Shown piece by piece: positions 12,612 to 23,814 of a DNA stretch of 64,000 nt; within the stretch, counting starts at the first letter, position 1; every line of letters begins with the position of its first letter. The stretch lies in contig NW_004624776.1 of assembly GCF_000247695.1 (NCBI RefSeq), positions 12,805,964-12,869,963 of the forward strand, in the 5' to 3' direction. The stretch comes from Heterocephalus glaber. Lineage: Eukaryota > Chordata > Mammalia > Rodentia > Bathyergidae. The notes beneath the pieces were generated by a model that saw nothing but the letters and a program-made list of their open reading frames with translations, did no database searches and was not told the origin of the DNA. Made by a program: the position numbers and the translations under genes.

Positions 12612-13046
12612 TTAATGTGATAGTTAATTATGATGTCAACTTGAATGGATTAACGAATAGCTATCAGATTAGTGCAGCACAGTTCTCGTTGTGTCTGCAG
12701 ACCACAAACTGAGGAGGGAAGACCTATCGTGGATGTGAGTGGCACCAACCAATAGGGTTGTGGCCTGGTCATGTAACTAAAAGGGAAGGAAGAAGGAAGT
12801 CGGCCCTTTGGTTTCTTTGAAGGAGCTCTGGTCTTTGCCATCACCTTTGGCCATTCGTCTCCAGGACCTTCAGCCTTCCAACACAGACCCTTTGGCTTTC
12901 TGATACAGACTCACATTGGACTCTAAAGTGAGCTCTTGGCTTTTAGCTTTTGGACTTTCAACTGGATCCTCCAGCTCTCCAGTACTGAGACGGCCATTTT
13001 CCATTTTTCTACCCCTGACTCCATCGTAAGCCTACTTTTCAAATCC

Positions 13047-13095
<49 letters not shown>

Positions 13096-13130
13096 GTAAA
13101 ATCTGTTCCTTTGGTGAATCCTACTGATAC
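12612..13130 (+). mobile_element. Old LTR with expanded TA repeat
   Basis: Starts near TGTGATAGTTAATTATGATG and TCAACTTGAATGG, a typical opening of a common mammalian LTR. It continues with the GGGAAGACCTATCGTGGATG and GGCACCAACCAAT block, a CT-rich region of TTTGGACTTTCAACTGGATC type, and ends TCCTACTGATACAGTTAAT, the degenerate form of the usual ending. The poly(TA) at 13050-13086 lies where the consensus carries a short TATATATACACA tract. Confidence 0.75.
13050..13086. repeat. (TA)n microsatellite
   Basis: About 18 uninterrupted TA dinucleotides followed by a short CACACA run. Embedded in the LTR and probably polymorphic. Confidence 0.95.
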
Positions 13131-13329
13131 AGTTAATAATGACTCCTTACCATCCAATAAAATTGGTGATGTCACATGCTACCTAAAGGAAAAAGACGTA
13201 GAGTCACTAGATGTAAGGGAGAAAATCAAAACGAAGTCTCAGGAGGCCGGGAATTAGCTGGTGGCAGCAATGGGAATGTGAATAAAGGTTTCAAGTCTCT
13301 TTCTTGGCACCTCCAATTGTCTCTGGGAC

Positions 13330-13440
13330 ACTGTTAGAGTGTGGACCTAAAGTGTCCCCCAAAGGCAAGCTGACTTTTGGGAAATGACTGGATCCTTCAG
13401 GGTCACTGAATGGGCTTCAGGAGGCAGGGTTGAGTTGAAG
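13330..13440 (+). mobile_element. MaLR LTR 5' fragment
   Basis: CTGTTAGAGTGTGGACCTAA, AGTGTCCCCCAAAGGC and TTTTGGGAAATGACTGGATC match the opening of MST/THE1-type LTRs. Only the first hundred bases remain. Confidence 0.6.
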
Positions 13441-14184
13441 GGAGTGGTAATAGTAAATAACTACTGTTTTAATTATTCATCTTCTAACTTCTATAGTTAG
13501 TTTCTAATGAAACTTCAGAATATTTTTTCCTTATTGCACCACAACAACTTCTAAACATTATAGGTTTGACAATGATTTTAAATAATTTATGATTAATAAA
13601 GATTCCTATTACAGAGATCGCCAAACCTTGTGTGTTCTCAGCAAATGATGACAGTAGAGGCAAAATTTCCAATTTGGCAGTGCTAAAATTCTACTGCCAG
13701 ATATTAATTGGGTCAGAGATGCTTTATCTCTTTGTATCACCAAATAACAGGGCTAGAACAAAGTGGATTCTAGTCCTGAAAACCCAGCTCGTCTGTGATC
13801 CTTGATAAAGAATTTGGGATGTAACTTCAGACATCATGGGATAAAAGCCAGCAGCCAAATTACCTTCAGTGAATATAAAAGAAGATGGATTATGAAGCTA
13901 CTTGAATATTGCATTTAAGTAACAAGGTTAATTGAGACATGCTTACCTATTACTCAACTTCAAATGAAAACTAACTTGAAGAATACCTGTGTTGTGCAAA
14001 CTCATACATGAGTCTTGCTCAGCAATAGAATAAAAAGTTCCATTCACACTTGAGGGATACAATGAACTTGAAATAACTTCTAAGTAAAAACTTGAATTAC
14101 TAGTGATGCAAAATCATTCTGGCACTGAATTAACTTTTATAAGCATTATATTGAGTCCTTTTCATCTGATACATTCAGGAGATG
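13441..14184. other. Unassigned stretch
   Basis: AT-rich DNA with no gene or repeat family that I can support. Confidence 0.4.
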
Positions 14185-14305
14185 CATCAGCTTTGGAATT
14201 ATTCAAAAATAAATTTGAATCCTGGCTTTGCAATTTACTATGTGATCCTGACCAAGACTGTTGTTATCTTCCCTGAGGCTTAATGTCCTCCACCTGCCAA
14301 ACAAG
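14185..14305 (+). repeat. MIR SINE fragment
   Basis: AATCCTGGCTTTGCAATTTA, then CTATGTGATCCTGACCAAG and CTGAGGCTTAATGTCC, follows the MIR core order. Confidence 0.65.
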
Positions 14306-15214
14306 GCAGAACATCTTCTTTTAGATGTCTGTGTATGTTCACAGAGGTGGTGCCCTCGTGGCACTCAGCACAATGGACAGGGCAAGGTGGGGAGTTACAT
14401 GTCCATCTTCTTGCCCCCTTCTGCTATTTAAGGTCTAGGTTATCCCTTTTCCTTTGTATCCAGGCTGTTACTATCCATCTTTTCACTGATAAGGTGCCTG
14501 GAAATCAGCGAGTATTTGCACATAAGGATTTTCCTCTACGTTATAAAAGGGTACTGCCTGCAGCTGTGATTCTTCATCCAAAGATAGCTTCAGTACAGAA
14601 CCACATGGCTTTAAATCTTTCAGGGGTACCTTCTCAGATCTACCAGCTAATAGATAATTTCAAGGACCATTTACAGCCTAAAAAAAACCCCACACAGGTA
14701 TCCTGAAGAGGAAGCCTTGTTGCCAAAGGCTCATTTTTTCCCCTATCAGATTAACTGCTAATTCATTTTGGGCCCAGTGACTATGAACTCATACTTCACT
14801 GAATAATTGCTTCAGTCTGCTGTGGCTCACTGTTAATTTCCACTCATATTTTTGTTAGTCAAACAGACCCTTCCAAGAACATTCTTATTTTTATACCAAA
14901 TAATCCAAAAATTAGTAACATCTCTCTCCTGTTTGATAAGTTTAAGAAAAAAAACATTCAGAAGGTAAAGCTAGAATATTAAAGTTAATCAGGAAAACAG
15001 AATCCCATATAGAATCTTTAGGCTGAAATCAACTACATATTTGGCCTATGACTTCTTTACTTCAAATAAAGAAAAACATCTTGGGGAGCCTATAAAAATT
15101 TACCAAGGAAGGATCTCCTCAAACAACCATCTATGGTTCTGTGAGCTTCCTTTGTGTCTCACTGAACTTCTGCCCAATAGTCACAGAAAGCAATGACCGC
15201 AAACCACCTATTAA
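14306..15214. other. Unassigned stretch with 123-codon open frame
   Basis: A plus-strand frame at 14335-14706 is open for 123 codons. The translation has no domain, signal peptide or composition I can link to a family, and the frame is not flanked by recognisable splice signals. Probably chance, though it is one of the longer repeat-free frames in the window. Confidence 0.4.
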
Positions 15215-15462
15215 CAGTGCTTACAATATGCTATTCACTCTTTTAAGACATCTGCATATATTAATTCTCTTTAATCCTCACAATAATCAGTGTGGGTAGG
15301 TTTTATTATGAATACCATTTTTCAGATAGAAAAACCTAGGCATTGAAAACCTAGATAATTTGCCTCTGGTCAGGGAGCTTGGAAGTAGTAGAACCAGGAT
15401 TCAAATCTAGAGAGTCTGACTTCAGAATTCTTGAGTTAATCGCTACCTTATGCTGCTTTGAG
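15215..15462 (+). repeat. MIR SINE, nearly full core
   Basis: TATATTAATTCTCTTTAATC with CTCACAATAATCAGTGTGG, CATTTTTCAGATAG, TTGCCTCTGGTCAGGGAGCT, AACCAGGATTCAAATCTAG and AGTCTGACTTCAGAATTCTT follow the MIR consensus through to the TATGCTGC end. Confidence 0.85.
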
Positions 15463-16594
15463 TCTCCTGAGAAACAAAAATCCTCAATGAATAAAATCCT
15501 CTTTGTTCTCACTGGTTCTCACCACTCATCTCCAAGTGAATGATTTCATCAAATCCTAGTTTCACACAAACACTTCAATTGTCTTTTCATTATTTCTGTT
15601 CACCTTTAAAGCTGATGCCTTGTGTTTGAAATATCTTTATATAAATAGCAAATGTATTCTTCATTCCATAAGAATGTGCTGAATCAGACTTCAGTCCCCC
15701 CTGCAGTATTAGAAATAGACACTCTGAGTAGGTCACATCATTCATGATTATATCATATCTTTTAAATTTTGCTTTAACCACGTAACATAAGAGGGTTTCT
15801 CCAGAGCTATCCAAATTGGTTTAATCTTTAAATTCTTTTTTTTTAATCTTTAAATTCTTAATAATTTTTTCACTGTTTAAAGCATTTTCATTTTATTTAG
15901 TATAAATTTTAGGTCACAAGACCAATCTCAGGCTCTTTTCAATGGTCTATATTAGTACTGACAGGCAAAAATCATTTAGTTAACCTAGCCGAACTAAAAG
16001 ACTAGTCAATATACCAATAAACAAAATGAAGGAATGATTATTATCAAATCAACAAAGGTACAAATAGAATAACTTCAATCTTTAATTCCATGTTCTTTTA
16101 AGATAATACATACACATAGACTTGGTAGAGGTAGCCATAGGAAGCGGCAGATTTTTGGACAGGGAAGAGTGGAAGAGATGGTTCTTGCAGTGAATAACTG
16201 ATAAGTAAACCAGGTTGTGTTTCTAAATCAGAGAACCGGTGAGTACCAATGTCCTTGAACTTTACAAACTCAAATTCTAGTAGGAGATTGTAACTACCAT
16301 ACCTACCCATAGAGCTAACTCAGTGTTTCTCATAAACCAGCTTTGTACAAAGACAAAAATTAGACATAATTACATTTGCTGTTTTAGGATATTCAAATAA
16401 TGCAAATCCACCTGATTTAATCACCAAAACAACTAAAAACTAATTTAAAAAATCCAACACATGATAAGCACTCAACAAATCAGGTCTATTGTGATAACAT
16501 CATTATCATCAACCTGAGAAACGTGTAACAAAATAATATATTGCTGAGTCAAAAGACACATAAGATAAAAACCGTATGTGGTTGTGTCTGTTGT
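15463..16594. other. Unassigned stretch
   Basis: No gene or repeat family recognised. A locally duplicated AATCTTTAAATTCTT occurs at about 15823 and 15846. Confidence 0.4.
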
Positions 16595-16740
16595 TAATTT
16601 TTTTGAAGCAAAATATTTATTGGTACATTTTAGATATACATAATAACATTTACCACAGGGAATTTGTACCTGCCCGTGATATTTCTTGCTTTTCTTTGCA
16701 CCATTCTCCCCCCCTTTTGCTGAAAATATGCTAAATGGAT
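16595..16740 (-). mobile_element. L1 3'-UTR tail, antisense
   Basis: ATTTATTGGTACATTTTAGA, TATACATAATAACATT and a pyrimidine-rich end (CTCCCCCCCTTTT) are the reverse complement of the local L1 tail unit also seen at 20.6, 24.8, 31.4 and 57 kb. Confidence 0.7.
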
Positions 16741-17574
16741 TTTTCTGAAGAGGTATCCGCAATATCACATTCTAGCACACTTAGTTTTATTTCTGCATAT
16801 TCTCTTACACAGTCACACATGCTCGTGCACACACTGGCATGTGTATCGATAGTGGTCATTAACCACCTTAGCAAACTCATAGGATTTTACTAAGTAGGTA
16901 CAGTAGGTGCCAAAAACCAAAAGATCACTGGCAGGCCCTACTCTCAAGGAGTTTTTGTTAAACTAAGGGGGTATTTGCAGTTTAGTGACTTGGTTTATTG
17001 CTTCACACATGAACGTATTTTGCTTTTTTGTATTATGTTTTCCACAGTTTGATAATTTGTCACCTTTAGTTAAGTTACAATATCCTTTTTTGTCTGTTTT
17101 AGACTTAGGGTGGGGAATCTAAATATTTGGCTCCCATTTGCCATCTGTCTGGGCCAACATCATTCCTAAAACATTCTTCTATCTTCTTTGGAATTGTTAT
17201 TTGACACTGGAACAGATATAACTTGCTAGCTGGCTATTTCTCAATTGCCTTCTAGATTTCTACCAGTTTATGTGGGTCCCAGCACCACAATGCCTTCAGT
17301 CTGGGTGTTTTCCATGGGGTTGTAAGATGTGATGGGTTAAGCCTTCTTCCCAGGTCTGTTGTTACAGAATATATTACTGAACTTTCTGGCTCATTAATAG
17401 TCCGCATAAATTTTGGGATCACAAAGAGATTGCAATGAATATACTGGGTTGATTTAAAGGGAGAAAATTCAAGTATGAGGAGGCATCCAAACAGAAAATG
17501 GGTGAAGGTAATATAGTGTGTTCTCTCATTCCACTTCAGCTAAAAAAAAAAAAAAGAAAGAAAGGAATGCTTGA
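16741..17574. other. Unassigned stretch
   Basis: No gene or repeat family recognised. A short A13 run precedes the next SINE. Confidence 0.4.
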
Positions 17575-17757
17575 ATCAGCACATTGGTGCACATCTGTAA
17601 TCCCAGCATACTGAGAGGCTGAAGCAGGAGAGTCACAAGTTCGATGCCAGCCTGGGTGACTTAGCAATTTAGCCAGACCCTGTCTCAGAAAACAATTAAT
17701 CAATCAATAAGGAACTCAGTGCAAAGCCCTTGGGTTCCATCCTTAGTGGAGAAAGGT
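17575..17757 (+). repeat. B1-dID composite SINE
   Basis: The left half is 7SL-derived: TGGTGCACATCTGTAATCCC, GAGGCTGAAGCAGGAGAGTC, GTTCGATGCCAGCCTGGGTG and CAGACCCTGTCTCAG. The right half, after a CAATTAAT-type linker, ends in AAGCCCTTGGGTTCCATCCT, a degraded ID-derived end. This dimer architecture is known from non-murid rodents. Confidence 0.8.
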
Positions 17758-18219
17758 AGATACTTTGTGGAAGACTTTTACAAATTTTCACATTTAGAAG
17801 AGTTAAGAGCCAAAATAAAGAGGCTGTTAGTAAAAGATTTTCAGCCACTTTCTTACTGTGTACTGCTAGAAACAACTGGCTTCAACTTGTTCAGCTTCAT
17901 TAAAAATGAAAGGAGAAAAATGGCTAATAGCAAATTCAAGAGAGTACTTTGGCTCTCAGTAATTTAATTCTAAATGCAATAACATGCTTATTAGAAATGG
18001 AAGGTCACTTTCCCAAAAATTTCCCCAAGGGCACAGCTGCCAAACTGACTTCTGATCTGGTCTTTACAACATTATTAATTCAATGACATAAAAAAAAAAA
18101 AAAACCTGGCAAGGGAAAGCTTCAGGTTTGTCTCCCAAAAAGAGAGCAATGCTGAGAAAAGTCCTTGCATACTTACTAGAAAAATGACCTGAAAAAAAAT
18201 CAAAGTTCACTTTCCCCTC
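17758..18219. other. Unassigned stretch
   Basis: A 82-codon frame (17719-17967) starts inside the SINE and matches nothing recognisable. A-rich runs at 18091-18104. Confidence 0.4.
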
Positions 18220-18830
18220 TCCTCCATAAAGGACTACAAATGCTTTTCGTTTGCTTTTGGGAAAAGCCTACCAAACTGGATTTCCCACTTCCACAGTCTC
18301 ATATCCTAGCTTTGCCTTCATGCATTAGCAGCAAAGCGTTCTGTTTCCAGAAGCACAGAGATAGCTTATCTGAGGGCTAGCCTCTGGGATTTGGTCTAAA
18401 ACTAACACTGACAAAAGGCCAGGGCATCCATCCTTGCAGGCTCTCCCCAGCTCACACGGGCCTCTGTTGAAAGGCACCTGGCATGGAAGTTGGCCTTAAA
18501 ACCATGACTTGGCAGCAAACTCTAATTAAATGAAACTTGATCGCAGAATGGTTGTTGATTTTAACTTGTCTAAAGTTCCAGACTTGGACAGCAGGTTGAA
18601 ACCTGCTGTGATTGTAATCACTGCAATCGATAGCTTTTAGAAAGAACTTTTTCTAAGTAGGTTTCAAAGGGTCATCTCTTTTTCCTATCTGAAAATCTGC
18701 CTAGAATCACTTACAGGCTTTCTCAGACACTGAAGAAGCAGCACATACGTGACATTTAAGGGAGACTATTTGTTAAATAGCTTTTACTTAAATGAATCTT
18801 CCTGTTTTTACCATCGTCCTTCCTTTATAA
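18220..18830. other. Repeat-free candidate conserved non-coding element
   Basis: About 600 bases with no recognisable repeat and little simple sequence, in contrast with its surroundings. It holds several homeodomain-like TAATTA/TTAAAT and TGATTGTAATCAC motifs, and a perfect 10-bp-arm palindrome at 18588-18609. No reading frame longer than about 60 codons lies here. The regulatory idea is inference from composition only; conservation cannot be tested from one sequence. Confidence 0.3.
18588..18609. repeat. Perfect palindrome with 2-bp centre
   Basis: Arms ACAGCAGGTT and AACCTGCTGT are exact reverse complements around GA. A dyad of this GC content is unlikely by chance in AT-rich DNA and could be a dimeric protein-binding site. 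Confidence 0.85.
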
Positions 18831-20139
18831 ATTTGTCTTTTATGGTAGGTCCTGCTACTTTTCATTTTTCACAAGCACCAAAGTAAGTAAGCACATCATA
18901 ATATTACAAAATCTCATGAGGTATCTAGATATTCATTCACAGGTTACTGGGAGCAGACTGCAGAAGAACAAATTTTTATTTATTGACTCTTTGCAATCAG
19001 GGAGCCAGCAGGCTATGGGGGATGTGTGGGGTGGCTCAAAGTGAAGGAAAATTAGGAGGGACTTGTTACAGATTTGGGATTGCTCAGTAATTCTGCAAAA
19101 TATTCACAGTAGCATTGTTTTGTTCTGAGCATGACGGTGTCCAAAAGCAAGAGGCAAGTCTGTGACTATGTATCCAGATGATTTTAACTAGAAAAGGAAA
19201 GACCAAAGTGAGGTTAACCCAGTAATGGGTAAAGAAGCAGAATCACTCATATTTGGCAGGCAAGGTGAATGTTTGCTCTCTTTTTTTGTGGCGTAGATGT
19301 AGGTAATTCTAGATGCACATCTGCCTTACAGGAAATTTTAAATTCTTCTAAGTTTTTCAAGCAAGCCAACTTTGGAAATTTTATAGCAAAAGCTAAATAT
19401 CTGTCTAATGAAACAATCATTTAGTAATCTAGTCAAGTGTGACTTATTAAGGCAACATTTTGTACGTCCAGAGCAGTGGGCTTGGTGCCAAGCGGGCCAA
19501 TCTACCCAAATGTCTCTGTTAGCTCCTAAACTGAATTTGAGACTCTACTCCACAGAAAATGATACTGTTAATTAAATCTGATAGAAAAGAAGTGCCAAAA
19601 GTAATGTTATCATCGCCAGATTAACAAAATTATAAGGCAAAAGACAGGTATTTCAAATATTTTACTGAACGGTAAATTGCTGCTTCTGGGCCAGATTTCA
19701 CTCATAACAATTGCTTCCTCTAAAGGGAAAATGTGAACACAGCATGTGTTAACACACACAGAAGGTGTGCCCAAGATAACCGAAAGCAGGCATAATAACT
19801 CTCACTCAAAGATCCTAGTAAAATAGATACCTACCTCCAACATATTATATATTAAAATGTTTCCTTCATTTAGGATATAATTTGTTTAAGGGAAGATTTA
19901 TTATATAAAATTATTTTGTTCCCATGGTAGAGACCGCAACCTTGTGGCCTTTCATCTAAGATTTAATTTAATGATTTGGGCTTTGCACTACTCTTTAAAT
20001 CTTGAGTGAATTTTTAACATGTCAAAATTGGAATATGCAGACAAAAATCTACATTTGTTTTTTAAAAAGCAGATATTTTGGGACCCTGGGCCTAGATTCA
20101 GATAGGAAACAACTGGTACGAAGTAGTGTCTGAACCCTG
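18831..20139. other. Unassigned stretch
   Basis: No gene or repeat family recognised up to the L1 tail at 20140. Confidence 0.4.
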
Positions 20140-20672
20140 CAGAAAGGAAGAAAAGGGGCAAAGGGGAAGCAAGTGGGAGGGCTAGGGGAAAGGATAGAAG
20201 GGAATGGGATTAATAGGAGAAAATGGAAAAATAGGAGCAAAATCTTTGTAAATAGGGAGGACTGGAGGGGTTGAAGGGAGGGCTGGGCAAGGGTGAAAAA
20301 TAAGAACCAAGAGAGATTATGTAAAGGTGCAAATTTCCAAGGATGAATGTCATTATATTGTATACCTAAAATGTACCAAGGATTAGAATGAATAATCGAT
20401 AATGCAAAATAGGAAGAAAAGGTCCAAAGGGGTAGAGGTAGTGGGAGGGGCAGGGGAAAGGAAAGAAGGGAAAGGAAAAATGATGAGAAATGGAAAAAAT
20501 GGAAATAAAGTCTTTGTAAATAGGGAGGGTGGAGGGCATGAAGGGAGGGCTAGGAATGGGGAAAAAATAAGAACCAAGATGCATGATGTAAAAGTACAAT
20601 TCCCAATGAGAAATGTAATTGTGTTGTGTACCTACAATGTACCAATAAAAGAATTTAATACAAAAAAAAAAA
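20140..20672 (+). mobile_element. 5'-truncated L1 3'-UTR with two tandem tail units
   Basis: Two tandem units of purine-rich tract plus conserved tail. Each has TTTGTAAATAGGGAGG, then TAAGAACCAAGA (20301 and 20568), then a TGTATACCTA- or TGTGTACCTA-type block, then AATGTACCAA. The period is 267 bp. The copy ends with ACCAATAAAAGAATTT and a 12-A tail. The 5' break is inside the 3'-UTR, so no ORF2 remains. The open frames on both strands here (up to 109 codons) are low-complexity products of the purine tract. Confidence 0.85.
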
Positions 20673-21279
20673 AGGAAGGCAACGAGCGGTGCCACCTGAC
20701 AGGACCGTCCCCACCTGACCTGACCTAGCGTAGTCTTTGTGCTGCTGTCTCACCTCTCCAGGCACTGGAACATGTACCTCTCATCTTCACAGAAAAGGAT
20801 TCAGCACCACATAGTCAGCTTCTCAGGCTTCGGGGGAAGCGCTCCTCCAATGCACTGTGTTGTGCTCATTACATCACCACTTCTAGTGCTCACTGTCCTC
20901 AGCACCACACACCCTCTATGCGAGGTGCCTGGAGGACACGGCCAACACCTCCTGTTTCACACTTTGGTTTCTTGATTTGAGTGCCAGGGATCAATCCTCC
21001 TCTTATTTCATGTGTCTTTCTAGAGTTAAAGACGCAAGTTTAGCTCCCGTGTCTAGGCTTTCTTCCAACTCCCTTGGACAATTTATATCCCAAACAAGGA
21101 GAACATATTTTCATAACAAATTATGAGTCTCAGTGATCTGAATCCTATGAGATTTTTAATAAAAAAATAACAAACTATAAGTAATAATATAATTCACAAA
21201 GAATCCTGTAATTTTCTTAGCATTCTGATCATAAAGCTACATTTGCAGAACTACTTCACAATTAATGAAGGCCAGGAAT
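20673..21279. other. Unassigned stretch
   Basis: The first 270 bases are GC-richer than average. A 78-codon frame (20739-20975) resembles nothing known. No repeat recognised. Confidence 0.35.
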
Positions 21280-21475
21280 TGAGTGTTTATGCTCTACTAG
21301 TTACTGTTCTCTGGGCTTTCACACATACAGAGACAGTTAGTCTTCATAATCAACCAGAGTCCCACTGTTGCCCTCATTTTATACACACGGGAATCGGGAG
21401 CACAGACAGTTTAAGTACTGAGTCCCAGGTTACACAGCAGGGAGTTACATGCAGCTCAGACCATCTCTGCCAATG
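21280..21475 (+). repeat. MIR SINE fragment
   Basis: TTAGTCTTCATAATCAACCA, then CTCATTTTATACACACGGGA, then CCCAGGTTACACAGCAGGGA follow the MIR order (genomic TCCTCACAAC, CATTTTACAGATG, GGTCACACAGC positions). Confidence 0.7.
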
Positions 21476-21675
21476 AGGATGAGATCCTTTCCATTCACCC
21501 CAAAACTCAGAAATACCAAGTGCTGCTGCCATTGACAAGAAGGGCCTGTTTATCAACATAGGTTGCAATTAAGTGATGTCGGACCAGCTGGAGAAGTGGC
21601 TTGAGTTCCTCGTTTACATATAAATGTTCTTTTCCTAAAGTAATAAAAATTGTCTGTATTTGCAGTATGTGACAG

Positions 21676-21795
21676 ATCTATATATTGCAGAATGACACAA
21701 TCAAGGTAATTAACATATCTGTTACCTCACATACTTATTTTTATGTGTATGGTAAGAACACTCAAAACCTACTCTCAGTGATTTTCAAATACACA
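21676..21795 (-). mobile_element. Antisense L1 (L1-A), 3' end segment
   Basis: AATGACACAATCAAGGTAAT, TAACATATCTGTTACCTCAC and ACTCAAAACCTACTCTCAG are the reverse complement of an L1MA-type 3'-UTR. It is the outermost part of an L1 that resumes at 22234 after the foldback transposon. Confidence 0.85.
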
Positions 21796-22233
21796 AAGCT
21801 GATAGAAAAGTATAGTGTTTAAATAAAAAAATATTTCAGTAAAGGACACATTGCCATTAATCCCCCTCAAAATCCTCCCCCATCATTTCAAACACATGTA
21901 TTCTATCATTCTTGGCACTTTCTGAAGCAATTCTGAGAGTCCTCTTTCTTATAAGGTGTGATAAAAAATATAGTGAATGTTGCTGCTGAGTGCCATCCAA
22001 ATAAAGGCAAGCCCATGAATTCATTACATGTGTCCTTGTCCATTTGATCCACTGGATCTGGCATCATGCAACTTCTGGCTCTTCCCCAAAGTCAAAATGA
22101 CCACGAAAGGTCAACATTTTGAATCAATTTAGCACACTGTGGCAGCCACACAAAAACTCGACTAATGACACTCACAAAAGGGGACTTCTAGAACTACTGA
22201 AACACTCATAGTATTTTTTGATCACACCTCACA
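21796..22233. mobile_element. Foldback mariner-like element, copy 1
   Basis: Palindromic element with arms from the 3' part of a mariner-type transposase. The left arm, read on the minus strand (about 21860-21950), gives a degraded Asn-Cys-Phe-Arg-Lys-Cys-Gln-Glu end of the protein. The centre, on the plus strand at 22055-22099, encodes DLASCNFWLFPKVKM, a form of the conserved DLAP-x-DF-x-LFPK motif that includes the third catalytic acidic position of this superfamily. The right arm ends TTTTTTGATCACACCTCAC, the inverted form of the GGTGTGATCAAA terminus. Copy 2 lies at 38354-38880. No intact frame; non-autonomous. It sits inside L1-A. Confidence 0.8.
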
Positions 22234-23301
22234 CAGTATATCATTATGAAATAAAGTCACCATGTTGTGGAATAGATCTTTAGAACATCTTTGCTCAAAG
22301 TGAAATTTTGTATCTTTGGCCAACATATCCCCAATTCTTCCCCCTCCCTTCCCCCAGCTCCTGGTAATCACCACTCTACTTTCTAGGAGTTCGACTTTTT
22401 AAATTTCACATACGACTGGGATCCTGCAGTATCATCCTTTCTGTATGGCTTATTTTACATAGTGTAATGTTCATTAATTCATCCTTATTGCTGCAAATCA
22501 CAAGATTTTCCTTTTCCTAAAAGGTCAAATAGGATTTCATTGTTATATATTACACTTTCTTTATCCATTCATTTGTTGTTAGACACTAGATTGATTCCGT
22601 ATCTTGGCTAATGTGAATTGACTATAATGAACATATGAATGCAGACTTACCTTTGACATATTGATTTCATTCCTTTGCATGTATACCCAAAAGCAGAATT
22701 GGTAATTCTATTTTTAATTTTTGAGGCTCCTCCATATTGTTTTGGATAATGGATGTACTAACATAAACTCCCAACAACAGTGTAATATGGATTCTCTTTT
22801 CTCCACATCTTCACCAGTACTTATTAACTCTCGTCTTTTGGATAACAGGCATCCTAACACGTATGAGGTAACATCTCATTGTGGTTCCAATGTGCTTACT
22901 TTCCAATGCTGAGCATTTTCTCATATACTTTTGGCCCTCTGTATGCCTTCTTTTGAGAAATGTCTTTTAAGGTCCTTTGCCTATTTATAAATAGTTATTT
23001 GTTTTCTTGCTATTGAGTTATTTGAGTTCCTTAAATGTTTTAAATTTTGACCCCTTATCAGGTATACAGTTTACAACTCTTTTCTCCCATTCTGTAGACT
23101 GTATCTTCATTTTGTTCATTGTTTGCTGTGCACAAACTTTTTAGTTTGATTTAATTCCATTTGTCTGTTTTTCCTTTTGTTGTCTCTGTTTTTGGAATCT
23201 TATCCAAAAGCTCTCTGCCATTGCCAAGGTCAAGAAACTTTTCCCTACGTTTTCTTCTAGTAATTTTACAGTTTTCAATCTTACATTTAGGTCTTTCATT
23301 A
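22234..23301 (-). mobile_element. Antisense L1 (L1-A), 3'-UTR and ORF2 end
   Basis: Continues the L1 interrupted at 21796. On the plus strand: AAAGTCACCATGTTGTGGAA, AGCTCCTGGTAATCACCACT, GTATGGCTTATTTTACATAG, CATGTATACCCAAAAGCAGA, ATGCCTTCTTTTGAGAAATG and CTTATCAGGTATACAGTTTA, all reverse complements of L1 ORF2-end and 3'-UTR landmarks in the right order. The reading frame is broken many times. Confidence 0.92.
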
Positions 23302-23764
23302 TATTCCCTTTTTTCATCTTCCTTTTCTTTATTTATTGTCACAATCTTTTAAGAACATTAAAGAACATTTTTAGCTTACAGGCAGTGGAATAACAGACCA
23401 TGGACTATAGGTTGTCCATCCCAGTATAAAACAAGTAAATCTGAGAAGTATTTGAAATGAGCCCAGGGTCAGAAGTCATATGGGAAAGAGCTGGAGATTC
23501 ATGATTGAGAACTGCAGCACTGCAATTTTTAATTGAATTTGCATCGATTTTGTTAGTCAAGTTGAGTAATTTTTTGAATTTTCAAAAAGATTAACGTTGG
23601 TGGTTTTAAAATGGCCTGGAATAACCATAAGAAGTACTGTTACAAATTCTTGGAAGGGAGCAGGATTTCTTAAATCATTAAGTAAATTCATTTCTCCGTG
23701 ACAGTAAGGAGAGGATACTTGGAAAATTATCAAATTCAATGTTTTTTTTTTAACTTTTGAAAAT
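23302..23764. other. Unassigned insert inside L1-A
   Basis: About 460 bases separating two parts of L1-A. It contains GAGAAGTATTTGAAATGAGC and TGAGAACTGCAGCACTGCAA, which have the look of an old DNA-transposon or LTR fragment, but I cannot name the family. Confidence 0.4.
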
Positions 23765-23814
23765 ATATTCTTTTTTATTCATTAAGTTTTCTGGTACATT
23801 TTAGTTATACATTA
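23765..23814 (-). mobile_element. Antisense L1 tail fragment
   Basis: CTGGTACATTTTAGTTATAC followed by ATTATT is the reverse complement of the local L1 3' tail, directly abutting the sense L1-B. It may be a separate insertion or a rearranged end. Confidence 0.5.

Noticed and set aside
14335..14706. 123-codon frame as a gene
   Set aside because: No recognisable family, no supporting signals; AT-rich mammalian DNA of this length is expected to give a few frames of this size.
21950..21976. Additional internal transposon terminus (ATAAGGTGTGATAAAAAATA)
   Set aside because: It resembles the GGTGTGATCAAA end of the foldback family but sits where the arm continues in the sister copy; it could be a nested end or a coincidence, so not listed separately.
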